64,000 nt of DNA from Lachnospiraceae bacterium (GTDB taxonomy: Bacteria > Bacillota > Clostridia > Lachnospirales > Lachnospiraceae). The DNA lies in contig JAAZZQ010000003.1 in the NCBI GenBank assembly GCA_014239155.1, forward strand, positions 124,001 to 188,000, written 5' to 3'. Positions 1 through 8,250 of the stretch are shown piece by piece. The notes beneath the pieces were generated by a model. It saw only the letters and a program-made list of their open reading frames with translations, was not told the origin of the DNA and searched no databases. The position numbers and the translations under genes are program-made. Positions within the stretch are counted from its first letter, which is position 1. Each line of letters begins with the position of its first letter.

Positions 1-754
1 AATCCAGCTTTTTTATATTGGGATAATTTGGGATTTTTTCTAAAAGCAGTGCACCCCCTTTGTCAGACAATGTACCACTCGACAGATCCAACACACTGAT
101 TTGCCCCATAAACTTGCTGTTTAGCACAACCTCCGTCAACTCATCCTGTATCTCACTATTGGCAATTCCAAGATATGTAAGCTCTGGAAAATCCATGTGT
201 TCCAAAAGTTCTTTAATTGTATCTGCATCTCCATCAAAACCATACTCATCAATTCCAATAAAAAGAAGCAATTTTTTAAGTTTTGGAAACTTTGCTTTCT
301 GAATAGATTCTATAACATCCTTTGGTAATCCTCCGCAGATAATTGTCAATGCTGTAAGCTCCTCATGACAAATATTATCTCCTAATTCCAACTCCATACT
401 GCCCTTGATAGTCAACTCTTTTAACTGCGGCATTGCAGCCCAAATTTTACTGTAATCTCCCTGAATAATCCATGACACTTCACATTCCTCATAATCCATA
501 TTTCCAATAAACAATTTCTGAATATGCGAGAACTTATCTGCGTTTTCCACAATAGCATCAATGATTGCCTGACAGCTTTCTCCACAGGGATCTCCCCAAC
601 TGCCAATGGTCAGCTCATTTAAGTCTGAAAATTGTGCTGTCTCCATAATCTCCTGAATCATGTCTTCAGCACTACCATCGTCATAATCATAATAGTACGT
701 ATTTTTGCTAACCTTAATGTTGTCCTCTTCCAATAATTCAAAATTCAAACTCAA
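1..754 (-). CDS. STM4015-family leucine-rich repeat protein (3' end outside window)
   Basis: An open frame runs from a TTG start at 754 off the left edge, so about 251 codons are visible and the C-terminus is missing. GGAGG lies 8 bases before the TTG; no ATG is available in frame nearby, so the TTG start is chosen from the ribosome site. The protein has irregular leucine-rich repeats with the pattern LxxLxIG (for example SDLNELTIGSWG and PELTYLGIAN). The segment EECEVSWIIQGDY and the later FIGIDEYGFDGD match what I remember of the STM4015 family, cytoplasmic leucine-rich proteins often linked to WGR-domain partners. The biochemical role of the family is not established. No partner gene is visible on this side. 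The frame is easy to miss because it has a non-ATG start and is cut by the edge. Confidence 0.8.
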   Translation of the reverse strand, partial: MSLNFELLEEDNIKVSKNTYYYDYDDGSAEDMIQEIMETAQFSDLNELTIGSWGDPCGESCQAIIDAIVENADKFSHIQKLFIGNMDYEECEVSWIIQGDYSKIWAAMPQLKELTIKGSMELELGDNICHEELTALTIICGGLPKDVIESIQKAKFPKLKKLLLFIGIDEYGFDGDADTIKELLEHMDFPELTYLGIANSEIQDELTEVVLNSKFMGQISVLDLSSGTLSDKGGALLLEKIPNYPNIKKLD

Positions 755-948
755 CTGTACATCCTCCTTCTTTTAGTAGACTTTTAAAGTTCCTTCAACG
801 ATTCCTACATAGCTCTATCATACTACCATCAGTATAAATAAGCAATAAATTTATCGCTAAATCTGGCTTTATTTTAGAATAAATTCTAATCAAATGTTTA
901 GGTTCTATAACTGGCAGAGCTTTAAAATACACAAAAATATATAAAAAG

Positions 949-981
949 GGCTTACACCAACCCTTAATGTCAATGTAAGCC
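949..981 (-). terminator. Intrinsic terminator of the prfA operon
   Basis: On the minus strand an 8-bp stem GGCTTACA/TGTAAGCC encloses a 17-base loop and is followed by CTTTTTAT. It lies just after the prfA stop codon and ends the rho-to-prfA gene series. Confidence 0.8.
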
Positions 982-993
982 ACTCCTTTTCTA

Positions 994-2070
994 TTAATTC
1001 TGATTCATTTTCGCTAATTTCGCAGCTTGGTCGGCGGCGATACACGCGTCAATAATCTCTTGAATATCTCCATTCATCACTTTGTCAAGTTTGTAAATTG
1101 TAAGGTTAATGCGATGATCTGTCACGCGCCCCTGTGGGAAATTGTACGTCCGAATCTTCTCTGAACGATCGCCTGTGCCAATCTGACTTCTACGCATTTC
1201 TGCCTCCGCATCATGGCGTTGCTGTTGCTCTATATCATACAGTTTTGCTTTCAACAGTGCAAATGCTTTCGCTTTGTTTTGTAACTGCGATTTCTCTGTC
1301 TGACTATAAACCACAATTCCTGTCGGATAGTGTGTCAAACGCACCGCGGAATCAGTAGTATTGACGCACTGACCACCATTTCCTGACGCGCGCATCACGT
1401 CAATACGAATATCCTTGTCCTCAATTACAATGTCAATATCATCATCTACTTCTGGCATCACTGCCACACTAATTGTGGAAGTATGAATACGGCCTCCGGA
1501 TTCCGTTTCTGGCACACGCTGTACACGATGTACACCAGACTCATACTTCATAACAGAATAGGCTCCCTGACCCGATACCATAAAGGTAACACTCTTCATT
1601 CCACCAATGCCAATTTCTTCGCACTCCACAAGCTCCACTTTCCAGCGCCTGCCCTCCGCAAAATGCACATACATGCGATAAATCTCCGCTGCAAAAAGCG
1701 CTGCCTCATCACCGCCTGCACCTGCTCGAATTTCCACAATAACATTCTTGTCATCATTTGGATCTTTTGGCAACAACAGAATTTTCATCTGTGTCTCAAG
1801 CTCCTCAATGCGTTTTTTTGCCTCGCTTAATTCCTCCTTAAGCATCTCTTTCATTTCTTCGTCACTCTCGGATTCCAACAATGACAAGGAATCTTCCACT
1901 GTCTCATTACATTTCTTATATTCCTTATACGCCTCAACAAGTGGTGTCAAATCACTCTGTTCCTTCATTAACGCGCGAAAACGCTTCTGATCTTCAGTAA
2001 CTGTTGGCTCGTTAAGCTCGTTTAAAATTTCTTCAAATCGATGAAGCAAATCATCTAACTTATCAAACAT
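994..2070 (-). CDS. prfA: Peptide chain release factor 1
   Basis: Class I release factor that reads UAA and UAG in the ribosomal A site and triggers peptidyl-tRNA hydrolysis. The 358 residues match the usual RF1 length (about 355-360). The N-terminal half is a charged helical domain. The codon-reading PxT motif appears as PET in the segment [15 protein letters not shown], and the catalytic GGQ lies in [14 protein letters not shown] near residue 230. The Cys after GGQ replaces the more usual His, a variant I have seen in clostridial RF1. It is last in the series rho, rpmE, yqhQ, prmC, prfA, and the enzyme that methylates its GGQ glutamine (PrmC) is encoded directly upstream. A terminator follows at 949-981. 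Confidence 0.97.
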   Translation of the reverse strand: MFDKLDDLLHRFEEILNELNEPTVTEDQKRFRALMKEQSDLTPLVEAYKEYKKCNETVEDSLSLLESESDEEMKEMLKEELSEAKKRIEELETQMKILLLPKDPNDDKNVIVEIRAGAGGDEAALFAAEIYRMYVHFAEGRRWKVELVECEEIGIGGMKSVTFMVSGQGAYSVMKYESGVHRVQRVPETESGGRIHTSTISVAVMPEVDDDIDIVIEDKDIRIDVMRASGNGGQCVNTTDSAVRLTHYPTGIVVYSQTEKSQLQNKAKAFALLKAKLYDIEQQQRHDAEAEMRRSQIGTGDRSEKIRTYNFPQGRVTDHRINLTIYKLDKVMNGDIQEIIDACIAADQAAKLAKMNQN

Positions 2071-2145
2071 TTCAATCCTCCTATCCTATCTTTATAAAAT
2101 CGTAGAAAAATAATTGACTATCTTGACTTGTCTGTTTCTCCAATT

Positions 2146-3006
2146 TTACACAGGTTTCATTCCAAACACAACCCTGTCCAATCCAGCGTAATCTTTCAAA
2201 ACTTGGATCTGAACAAATCCCGCTGCCTGCATAAGTATTGTCACTGCCTGCGCCTGCGCACAACCAATCTCCAAAAAAAGATATGCACCTTTTCGCATAT
2301 ATTTAGGCGCCTTTGCAACAATCTTTCTGTAAAAATATAACCCATCTTCTCCGCCATCTAGCGCACCAAGCGGCTCATGCAAACGTACCTCTGGCATCAA
2401 TGTATCAATGATCCTTGTCTCAATATAAGGTGGATTTGACACAATCATATCAAAAAGAGTATCCAAAGTCCTCTCTGATTTAAAGTTTTTTAATGGTAAA
2501 AATAAATCTCCCTCAAGGAAAACCGCATCAAGCTGCAATCTCTGTGCATTTTCTTGTGCTATTTTTAATGCCTCTCGTGAAATATCAATGCCAACACCCT
2601 CACACTCATTGCTATACTTCAATAAACTTAGCAAAATGCATCCAGAACCTGTGCACATATCCAAAATGCGCATCCCATCACCAAGATAGCGCATTGCCTC
2701 CTCCACAAGAATCTCTGTATCCTGTCTTGGTATCAACACATGTGCATTTACCTGAAAGGAAAGTCCCATAAACTCCTGTTCTCCCGTAATATGCTGCAAT
2801 GGTATATGAGAGGCTCTTTTTTCTATCACAGTCTTATAAAATTGTTCTTCTATACTGCTTCGCTCACGATCAGCATGTATGATTAACTCATTTCGGTCTG
2901 TACGACAAATATATTCCAACAAAAGTCGTGCATCCAATGCTGCCTCCTCAATGCCTGCCGCCACCAGCTTTTGTTTGCCATACTCGTAAAACTCTCTGTA
3001 GGTCAT
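2146..3006 (-). CDS. prmC: Release factor glutamine methyltransferase
   Basis: SAM-dependent enzyme that N5-methylates the glutamine of the GGQ motif in RF1 and RF2. The 286 residues comprise an N-terminal helical substrate domain (about 1-85) and a Rossmann methyltransferase domain with a motif I variant ILDMCTGSGCILLSL and the diagnostic NPPY in SNPPYIETR. The start ATG overlaps the stop of yqhQ by four bases, so translation is probably coupled. Its target gene prfA follows 75 bases downstream. Family assignment is secure from NPPY plus the prfA neighbour. Confidence 0.95.
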   Translation of the reverse strand: MTYREFYEYGKQKLVAAGIEEAALDARLLLEYICRTDRNELIIHADRERSSIEEQFYKTVIEKRASHIPLQHITGEQEFMGLSFQVNAHVLIPRQDTEILVEEAMRYLGDGMRILDMCTGSGCILLSLLKYSNECEGVGIDISREALKIAQENAQRLQLDAVFLEGDLFLPLKNFKSERTLDTLFDMIVSNPPYIETRIIDTLMPEVRLHEPLGALDGGEDGLYFYRKIVAKAPKYMRKGAYLFLEIGCAQAQAVTILMQAAGFVQIQVLKDYAGLDRVVFGMKPV

Positions 3007-3962
3007 AAATTCTCATCCTCAAAAGTTTCATTTTCATACCCAAAAGTCTCTACTAAATATTCCCTCCAATCAAACACTGCTTCCACAGAAGAAATAGCAA
3101 CCTTTACCATCTCCTCATCAGGCTCCTTGGTTGTCAACCGCTGCATCCACATGCCCGGCGCCGATATCATGCGAACTACCATGTTGTCGCTCCTTCCCGC
3201 AAGCCTGATAATTTCATAGGAGATTCCCGCAATCACTGGAACTAACAATACTCTCAAAACAAGCTTTAAAGCCATATTATCCACTCGGATAAAAAAGAAC
3301 ACAATGACACTGACCAGCACAACAAACAACAGAAAACTTGTTCCACAACGCTTATGCTGACGAGAACTGCGCATAACATTCTTGATAGTCAATGGTCTTC
3401 CCCGCTCAATACAGTTAATACATTTATGTTCTGCACCATGATACATGTACAAACGCCGAATATCTTTCATCAATGATATCGCAACAATATATCCCACAAA
3501 AATTACAATGCGGAAAAATCCTTCCAATATCGCAATGAGACTTGCATTGCGAATATACTTTCCCAACAAATTGGAGAGCCAAAACGGTAGCAGCATAAAA
3601 AGCGCAACTGCAAGAACAACTGCAAAAACCACTGTTATTCCCATCATAATATCATCTGATTTGCTTTCTGAAGCTTTTTTTGTCATCTCCTGTTCATCTT
3701 CCTCATAAAAAGATGCTGAATGCATTGTCACCCTCATTCCAAGAATCAGAGAATCTATAAATGCAAAAACCCCACGTATCAGTGGAAGTTTTGCAAAAGT
3801 CTTTTCCCCACAAATTCCTTTGTATTCTTCGACTTGTACATCAATATCTCCATCTGGCTTGCGCACTGCCACAGCGTATTTTGACTTATTTTTCATCATT
3901 ACACCCTCAAGAACAGCCTGTCCGCCTATACCAGAATATTGTGTTTGTCTCTTCTTTGCCAT
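3003..3962 (-). CDS. YqhQ-like DUF1385 membrane protein
   Basis: Membrane protein of the DUF1385 (YqhQ) family, 319 residues. The N-terminal IGGQAVLEGVMMKNKSKYA is the family hallmark. Hydrophobic segments lie near residues 100-125, 135-165, 205-225 and 230-250. The central YMYHGAEHKCINC resembles a metal-binding His/Cys cluster; that reading is an inference. The family sits beside prfA/prmC/rpmE in many Firmicutes, as here, but its function is unknown. A possible link to division or envelope is only suggested for homologues. It follows rpmE after about 100 bases that contain a short repeat and a hairpin. Confidence 0.88.
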   Translation of the reverse strand: MAKKRQTQYSGIGGQAVLEGVMMKNKSKYAVAVRKPDGDIDVQVEEYKGICGEKTFAKLPLIRGVFAFIDSLILGMRVTMHSASFYEEDEQEMTKKASESKSDDIMMGITVVFAVVLAVALFMLLPFWLSNLLGKYIRNASLIAILEGFFRIVIFVGYIVAISLMKDIRRLYMYHGAEHKCINCIERGRPLTIKNVMRSSRQHKRCGTSFLLFVVLVSVIVFFFIRVDNMALKLVLRVLLVPVIAGISYEIIRLAGRSDNMVVRMISAPGMWMQRLTTKEPDEEMVKVAISSVEAVFDWREYLVETFGYENETFEDENL

Positions 3963-3978
3963 ATCTTTCTCCTCTATT

Positions 3979-4023
3979 CGCTACGTGTCCTTTACTTCTT
4001 AGAGTGCCCATGTGGCATAATAA
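3979..4023. repeat. BOX-like short interspersed repeat, copy D
   Basis: About 45 bases in the rpmE-yqhQ gap resemble the segments at 22485-22556, 31427-31504 and 63290-63350. Shared pieces on the minus strand are TTATGC.ACA, then GAAGTAA/GAAATAA, then a CACGT or CACT end. This is the most divergent of the four copies. Confidence 0.5.
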
Positions 4024-4024
4024 G

Positions 4025-4055
4025 AAAGGTTGAGATATTCTTTACCTCAACCTTT
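4025..4055. terminator. Hairpin after rpmE, possible bidirectional terminator
   Basis: A 10-bp perfect stem AAAGGTTGAG/CTCAACCTTT follows the rpmE stop. The plus-strand 3' flank is T-rich (TTTTTC overlapping the arm) and the minus-strand flank is CTTATT. It may partly separate rpmE from yqhQ transcription. Confidence 0.55.
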
Positions 4056-4064
4056 TTCTGCTAC

Positions 4065-4271
4065 TTATTTGCTTTCTACGCCGTACTTCTTATTGAACTT
4101 ATCAATACGTCCACGAGCTGCTGCAGCCTTTTGCTGTCCTGTGTAGAATGAATGGCATTTTGAACAAACTTCCACATGGATTTCAGGTTTTGTCGATCCT
4201 GTCACAAATGTGTTTCCACAGTTACAGGTAACAGTTGCCTGATAGTAGTTTGGATGGATTCCTTCTCTCAT
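4065..4271 (-). CDS. rpmE: 50S ribosomal protein L31 (zinc form)
   Basis: Large-subunit protein of 68 residues, the usual L31 length. The start is the ATG at 4271, preceded by GAGAGGTG; an upstream in-frame ATG at 4322 would add 17 atypical residues and is not preferred. [10 protein letters not shown] is the typical N-terminus. The cysteines CNC near residue 16 and CSKC near residue 37 are the zinc ligands of the C+ type. It lies between rho and yqhQ, the common clostridial arrangement. Confidence 0.96.
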   Translation of the reverse strand: MREGIHPNYYQATVTCNCGNTFVTGSTKPEIHVEVCSKCHSFYTGQQKAAAARGRIDKFNKKYGVESK

Positions 4272-4391
4272 TGTTTTCACCTCTCTATATAAAATCATTT
4301 TTTCGTATACTTGTCTCATCAAACAGCTTTTTTAGTATATCACAGCTTTTCAGGAAGCGCAAGCATTTTTTTCATTTATTGTTTTTAGACT

Positions 4392-4474
4392 GTTACAGTT
4401 CAGTTTAGGACTTTGCATTCACTGCAAATTATGGCTTGATGTTTGTAACAGAAAGCCAAAGGCTGAACTGTTAC
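4392..4474. mobile_element. MITE-like element at the rho stop codon (copy X1)
   Basis: An 83-bp segment has terminal inverted repeats GTTACAGTTCAG and CTGAACTGTTAC. Its interior (about 35 bases from TTAGGACTTTGCATT on) matches, in inverted orientation, the end of the element at 23833-23982. It is flanked by TTTAGACT (4384-4391) and TTTAGAAT (4475-4482), an 8-bp target duplication with one mismatch. The right-hand copy contains the rho stop codon. There is no coding capacity. Confidence 0.75.
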
Positions 4475-4475
4475 T

Positions 4476-6023
4476 TTAGAATATTTTCATTTTTTTCACT
4501 GTATTTACAAATTCTGTGTTATTTTTAGTTCTATAAAACATATCTAAAATTTTGTCAACTGCCTCATCTGATTTCAGACCATTTAGCGCCTTGCGCATTA
4601 TATTGATTGCATCAAGTTCATCGGAAGTCAACAGCAAGTCCTCACGTCTTGTTCCAGATTTAGGAATATCAATTGCTGGGAACACACGTTTCTCTGAAAG
4701 TTTTCTGTCAAGCACCATCTCCATATTCCCAGTTCCCTTAAACTCTTCATACACTACATCATCCATCTTGGAACCTGTATCAACAAGTGCAGTTGCCAGA
4801 ATTGTTAAGCTTCCCCCTTCGCGCATATTTCTCGCCGCACCAAAAAATCGCTTTGGCATGTGTAACGCTGCCGGATCAAGTCCACCAGAAAGCGTTCTAC
4901 CACTTGGCGGAACGGTGAGGTTATAGGCCCGTGTCAATCTGGTAATACTGTCCAGTAGAATACACACATCTTTTCTATGTTCCACAAGGCGTTTTGCTCG
5001 CTCAATCACCATCTCGGCAACTCTCTTATGATGGTCTGGCAATTCATCAAAAGTGGAATAAATTACCTCGACACTGGGTCCCTGAATTGCTTCCTTAATA
5101 TCTGTAACTTCCTCTGGCCGTTCGTCAATCAGCAGAATAATCATATGCATGTCTGGTGCATTTTTTAAAATGGATTTCGCCACTTCTTTTAACAGCGTCG
5201 TTTTTCCTGCCTTAGGCGGTGACACAATCATTCCGCGCTGCCCTTTTCCTACAGGACTCATCAAATCCATAATACGCATTGCGACACTTGCTCCCGGCGT
5301 TTCTAATTTAATACGTTTATTTGGAAAAATCGGCGTCATATCTTCAAAATTTCGTCTTCTGGTTGCAAGTTCTGGCGGAAATCCATTTACTTTTTTCAAA
5401 TATAACAGTGCACTAAACTTTTCGTTCATTGTCTTAATACGCGTGTTTCCTTCAATAATATCACCTGTGCGTAGTCCGAAGCGCCGAATCTGACTTGGCG
5501 CCACATACACATCATTCTCCCCTGGCAGAAAATTATCACTTCTGATAAATCCAAAACCATCTGTCATGACTTCCAAAATGCCCCTTGCAGTGATACCACT
5601 GTCAAGTTCAGATGGAAACTTTTCCTCCGTCAACCTGTTTTCTGCTTGTTCTTTTGCAATCCGCTCTTCTGTTGGCTGTTTTACAATACGTTCTGTATTA
5701 TTTTCCGTATATTGCTTCTGCTGCCTTGTCGGACGATCACTAGTGTCAGCACTCTGTTCTTTTGCCGCATTTTGTCCCTGAGCATTGATCTGTTTTACTT
5801 TGCGCTCGCTCTTGTTTGGTTCCACACCAAATGATGGTTCTTTCATACCGCGAAGTATCGGCTTTGGTTCCACATCTTTCCCTGCCTCTTTATCCTTCTC
5901 ATCTTCCGCCAGCATCAGCTCAATCAGCTCTGCCTTTTTTAGTCCAGTGACACGTTTCATACCACGTGACTTTGCAATCTCCTTTAACTCAGCGAGTGCC
6001 AATGATTCGTATTTTTCCTTCAT
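4476..6023 (-). CDS. rho: Transcription termination factor Rho
   Basis: Hexameric RNA-dependent ATPase that terminates transcription. The 515 residues are longer than E. coli Rho (419) because of an insertion. Order: Rho_N/SAP-like helices (1-45), a hydrophilic Lys/Glu/Gln-rich linker (about 46-145), a cold-shock-type RNA-binding domain (GILEVMTDGFGFIRS, about 150-215), then the RecA-like core with Walker A PPKAGKTTL and Walker B MIILLIDERPEE. Such linkers occur in other clostridial Rho proteins. The stop codon sits within the apparent target duplication of the MITE at 4392-4474. It heads the series rpmE, yqhQ, prmC, prfA. Upstream is a 1-kb gene-free region. Confidence 0.97.
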   Translation of the reverse strand: MKEKYESLALAELKEIAKSRGMKRVTGLKKAELIELMLAEDEKDKEAGKDVEPKPILRGMKEPSFGVEPNKSERKVKQINAQGQNAAKEQSADTSDRPTRQQKQYTENNTERIVKQPTEERIAKEQAENRLTEEKFPSELDSGITARGILEVMTDGFGFIRSDNFLPGENDVYVAPSQIRRFGLRTGDIIEGNTRIKTMNEKFSALLYLKKVNGFPPELATRRRNFEDMTPIFPNKRIKLETPGASVAMRIMDLMSPVGKGQRGMIVSPPKAGKTTLLKEVAKSILKNAPDMHMIILLIDERPEEVTDIKEAIQGPSVEVIYSTFDELPDHHKRVAEMVIERAKRLVEHRKDVCILLDSITRLTRAYNLTVPPSGRTLSGGLDPAALHMPKRFFGAARNMREGGSLTILATALVDTGSKMDDVVYEEFKGTGNMEMVLDRKLSEKRVFPAIDIPKSGTRREDLLLTSDELDAINIMRKALNGLKSDEAVDKILDMFYRTKNNTEFVNTVKKMKIF

Positions 6024-6178
6024 AAAATGTACCAGTCTCTTCCTTTCTAAAATAATATGTTTTCACATGCCTAATGCACACAAAATGCTCCAAAATTACA
6101 CTTTCAGTTGCATAACGCGCAGAATCCCATAAATGCAATTTTATACGTGGAATACCATAAGGCTATAACCGTAAATTT

Positions 6179-6354
6179 AAGAATGCCATTGGCATTCTTG
6201 CTGTGGCATGCGAGTCAGCTTTGCTGACATATTACGAATTCGCACGCCTGCAATCCTGCCGGAGCCTTATCCCAGTCGAAAGTTGTACTCCCACTGAGAC
6301 AAACTTGTATTTTACTCGCCACTTATAGAAATGGGAATCTTCTCCGGCTGTGAT
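6179..6354. repeat. About 175-bp interspersed repeat, copy 1
   Basis: Starts with the hairpin AAGAATGCC/GGCATTCTT and aligns along its full length with 31252-31425; by eye roughly three quarters of positions agree. The end contains a second long hairpin (CAGTCG... pairing with ...CGGCTG) around a loop with ATTTTACTC. It lies upstream of rho with no open frame. Confidence 0.75.
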
Positions 6355-6804
6355 AAACCTTGTCATCAACATTTATCCCACTCCATAGACAACAATAATT
6401 CACCTATTGATACATACAAAAAATCCATCTATTACAATGGTCAAGTATGTTCGCAGCTCTATTTTGTCACGTTTTAACATGCTCCATATCAAAATAGAAA
6501 AGCATGTATCAACCTATAAATTACTTATAGATTGAACATAAAAATTACATAAAACGTATTACAGAGTACTCCATTCATCACTATCAATATTATAATCGGA
6601 AAATATTTTGAAATGTCGTAAAACAGATGTAGTCACAAGATTTTCTTACGCACTATCCATCTAAGAAACGATGTACTGCTCTAAATGTATAGTATTGTTC
6701 TAAACAATTATCCCTTGATTTTATTATTATAACTCATTTCCCACAAAATAGAAAGAAAAATTTATTATGATTTAAAAAGTTTTTGCTGTCTGTGCCATAT
6801 GATC
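6355..6804. other. AT-rich gene-free stretch
   Basis: No coding frame with a ribosome site and no repeat was recognised here. Transcription signals for rho are expected in or near this stretch, but I could not choose one confidently. Confidence 0.4.
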
Positions 6805-6966
6805 GTTACTATTCACGGCCAATGTCAGTTAGTTAAGAAGATTTTCCAAACTAGGGTCTCGTAAAAAGTTCGAGGACAAAAGCAAAACACAGAAGAACTC
6901 AAACTTATTTTCAGCCCGTTTTTGGAATTTGGTCTTAAATAACTGGCATTGGGAATAAATAGTAAC
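6805..6966. mobile_element. Non-autonomous IS derivative with ~34-bp inverted ends
   Basis: The left end GTTACTATTCACGGCCAATG... (6805-6840) is an imperfect inverted copy of the right end (6933-6966, ...GGGAATAAATAGTAAC). About 90 bases lie between them and could encode the tail of a transposase (SRKKFEDKSKTQKNSNLF), though no start is present. No clear target duplication was found. The most economical reading is an internally deleted insertion sequence. Confidence 0.6.
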
Positions 6967-7005
6967 AACTTCTACCATATAATTCACAAATGAAGTAAGC
7001 GTATA

Positions 7006-7034
7006 TTGACGATTGAATCATAACGATTTATTAT
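7006..7034 (+). promoter_or_regulatory. Sigma-A type promoter of the malic enzyme gene
   Basis: TTGACG (7006-7011), a 17-base spacer and TATTAT (7029-7034), about 50 bases before the ATG. AAAGGAG just before the ATG provides the ribosome site. Confidence 0.6.
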
Positions 7035-7082
7035 AAAGTTATGTAAGTATATAAAAATAGATTTAAAAAGGAGATTTTACAT

Positions 7083-8249
7083 ATGTCAACTCATATGACC
7101 ACACAAGAAAAAGCATTAGCGCTTCATAAAGAATGGAATGGAAAAATCGAAACAATTTCTAAAATCCCTGTCAAATCAAGAGAAGCGCTCTCTCTTGCTT
7201 ACACTCCTGGTGTTGCAGAGCCATGCAGAGTTATTGCTAAGGACAAGGAGGCTGCCTATCAATATACCATGAAAGCAAATACAGTTGCAGTGGTATCGGA
7301 TGGAAGTGCTGTGCTCGGTCTCGGCAATATTGGTCCCTACGCCGCGATGCCTGTCATGGAAGGAAAAGCTGTGCTCTTCAAAGAATTTGGCGGCGTAAAT
7401 GCAGTTCCCATTTGTCTGGACACACAGGACACAGAAGAAATTATCAAGGCCGTCACTTGGCTTGCTCCAGCTTATGGTGGCATTAATCTCGAGGATATCA
7501 GTGCGCCGCGCTGTTTTGAGATAGAAGAACGACTCAAGGCAACACTTGATATTCCAGTATTTCACGACGATCAACATGGCACGGCAATCGTTGTTCTTGC
7601 TGGCATTATCAACGCCCTCAAAGTAGTACACAAACAAAAAGAACACTGCAAAGTCGTTGTCAATGGCGCCGGAAGTGCAGGTATTGCTATCACAAAACTG
7701 TTACTCACCTATGGTTTTACAAATGTAATTTTGTGTGATAAAGTTGGTATTATATCTACCACAACAGAGAATCTAAACTGGATGCAGAAAAAAATGGTAA
7801 CTATCACCAATCCAAATAAAGAAACAGGCTCACTTGCAGATGCTTTAAAAAATGCTGATATCTTTATAGGTGTATCCGCGCCCAATATTGTAACTGCTGA
7901 AATGGTACAATCAATGGCGCCAGATTCCATTCTCTTTGCTATGGCAAACCCTACTCCTGAAATTATGCCAGATGTGGCAAAAGCCGCAGGCGCACGGATT
8001 GTTGGTACAGGCAGAAGTGACTTTCCTAATCAAATCAACAATGTAGTTGCCTTTCCGGGTATTTTTAAAGGTGCTCTCGAAGGACGCGCGACACAGATTA
8101 CAGAGGAAATGAAACTCGCTGCTGCCAATGCAATCGCAGGACTTGTGCCAGATGAAGAACTGAGCGAGGACAACATTATGCCGGAAGCTTTTAATCCAAA
8201 AGTTGCAGAGCTTGTCGCAGAAGCAGTCAAGTCTCATATCACAAAATAA
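7083..8249 (+). CDS. Malic enzyme, short NAD(P)-dependent type
   Basis: Oxidative decarboxylation of malate to pyruvate with reduction of NAD or NADP, in the cytoplasm. 388 residues, the length of the short bacterial malic enzymes without a phosphotransacetylase domain. Visible motifs: SLAYTPGVAEPCR (N-terminal active-site tyrosine region), the metal/substrate segment FHDDQHGTAIVVLAG, the nucleotide fold VVNGAGSAGIAI and FAMANPTPEI near the C-terminus. The start ATG follows AAAAGGAG at good distance; a second in-frame ATG four codons on is possible. Cofactor preference cannot be decided by eye. The next gene starts one base after the stop. Confidence 0.93.
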   Translation: MSTHMTTQEKALALHKEWNGKIETISKIPVKSREALSLAYTPGVAEPCRVIAKDKEAAYQYTMKANTVAVVSDGSAVLGLGNIGPYAAMPVMEGKAVLFKEFGGVNAVPICLDTQDTEEIIKAVTWLAPAYGGINLEDISAPRCFEIEERLKATLDIPVFHDDQHGTAIVVLAGIINALKVVHKQKEHCKVVVNGAGSAGIAITKLLLTYGFTNVILCDKVGIISTTTENLNWMQKKMVTITNPNKETGSLADALKNADIFIGVSAPNIVTAEMVQSMAPDSILFAMANPTPEIMPDVAKAAGARIVGTGRSDFPNQINNVVAFPGIFKGALEGRATQITEEMKLAAANAIAGLVPDEELSEDNIMPEAFNPKVAELVAEAVKSHITK

Positions 8250-8250
8250 A

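Noticed and set aside
795-983. 62-codon minus-strand frame before the STM4015-like gene region
   Set aside because: It spans the prfA terminator, has no ribosome site and no recognisable composition.
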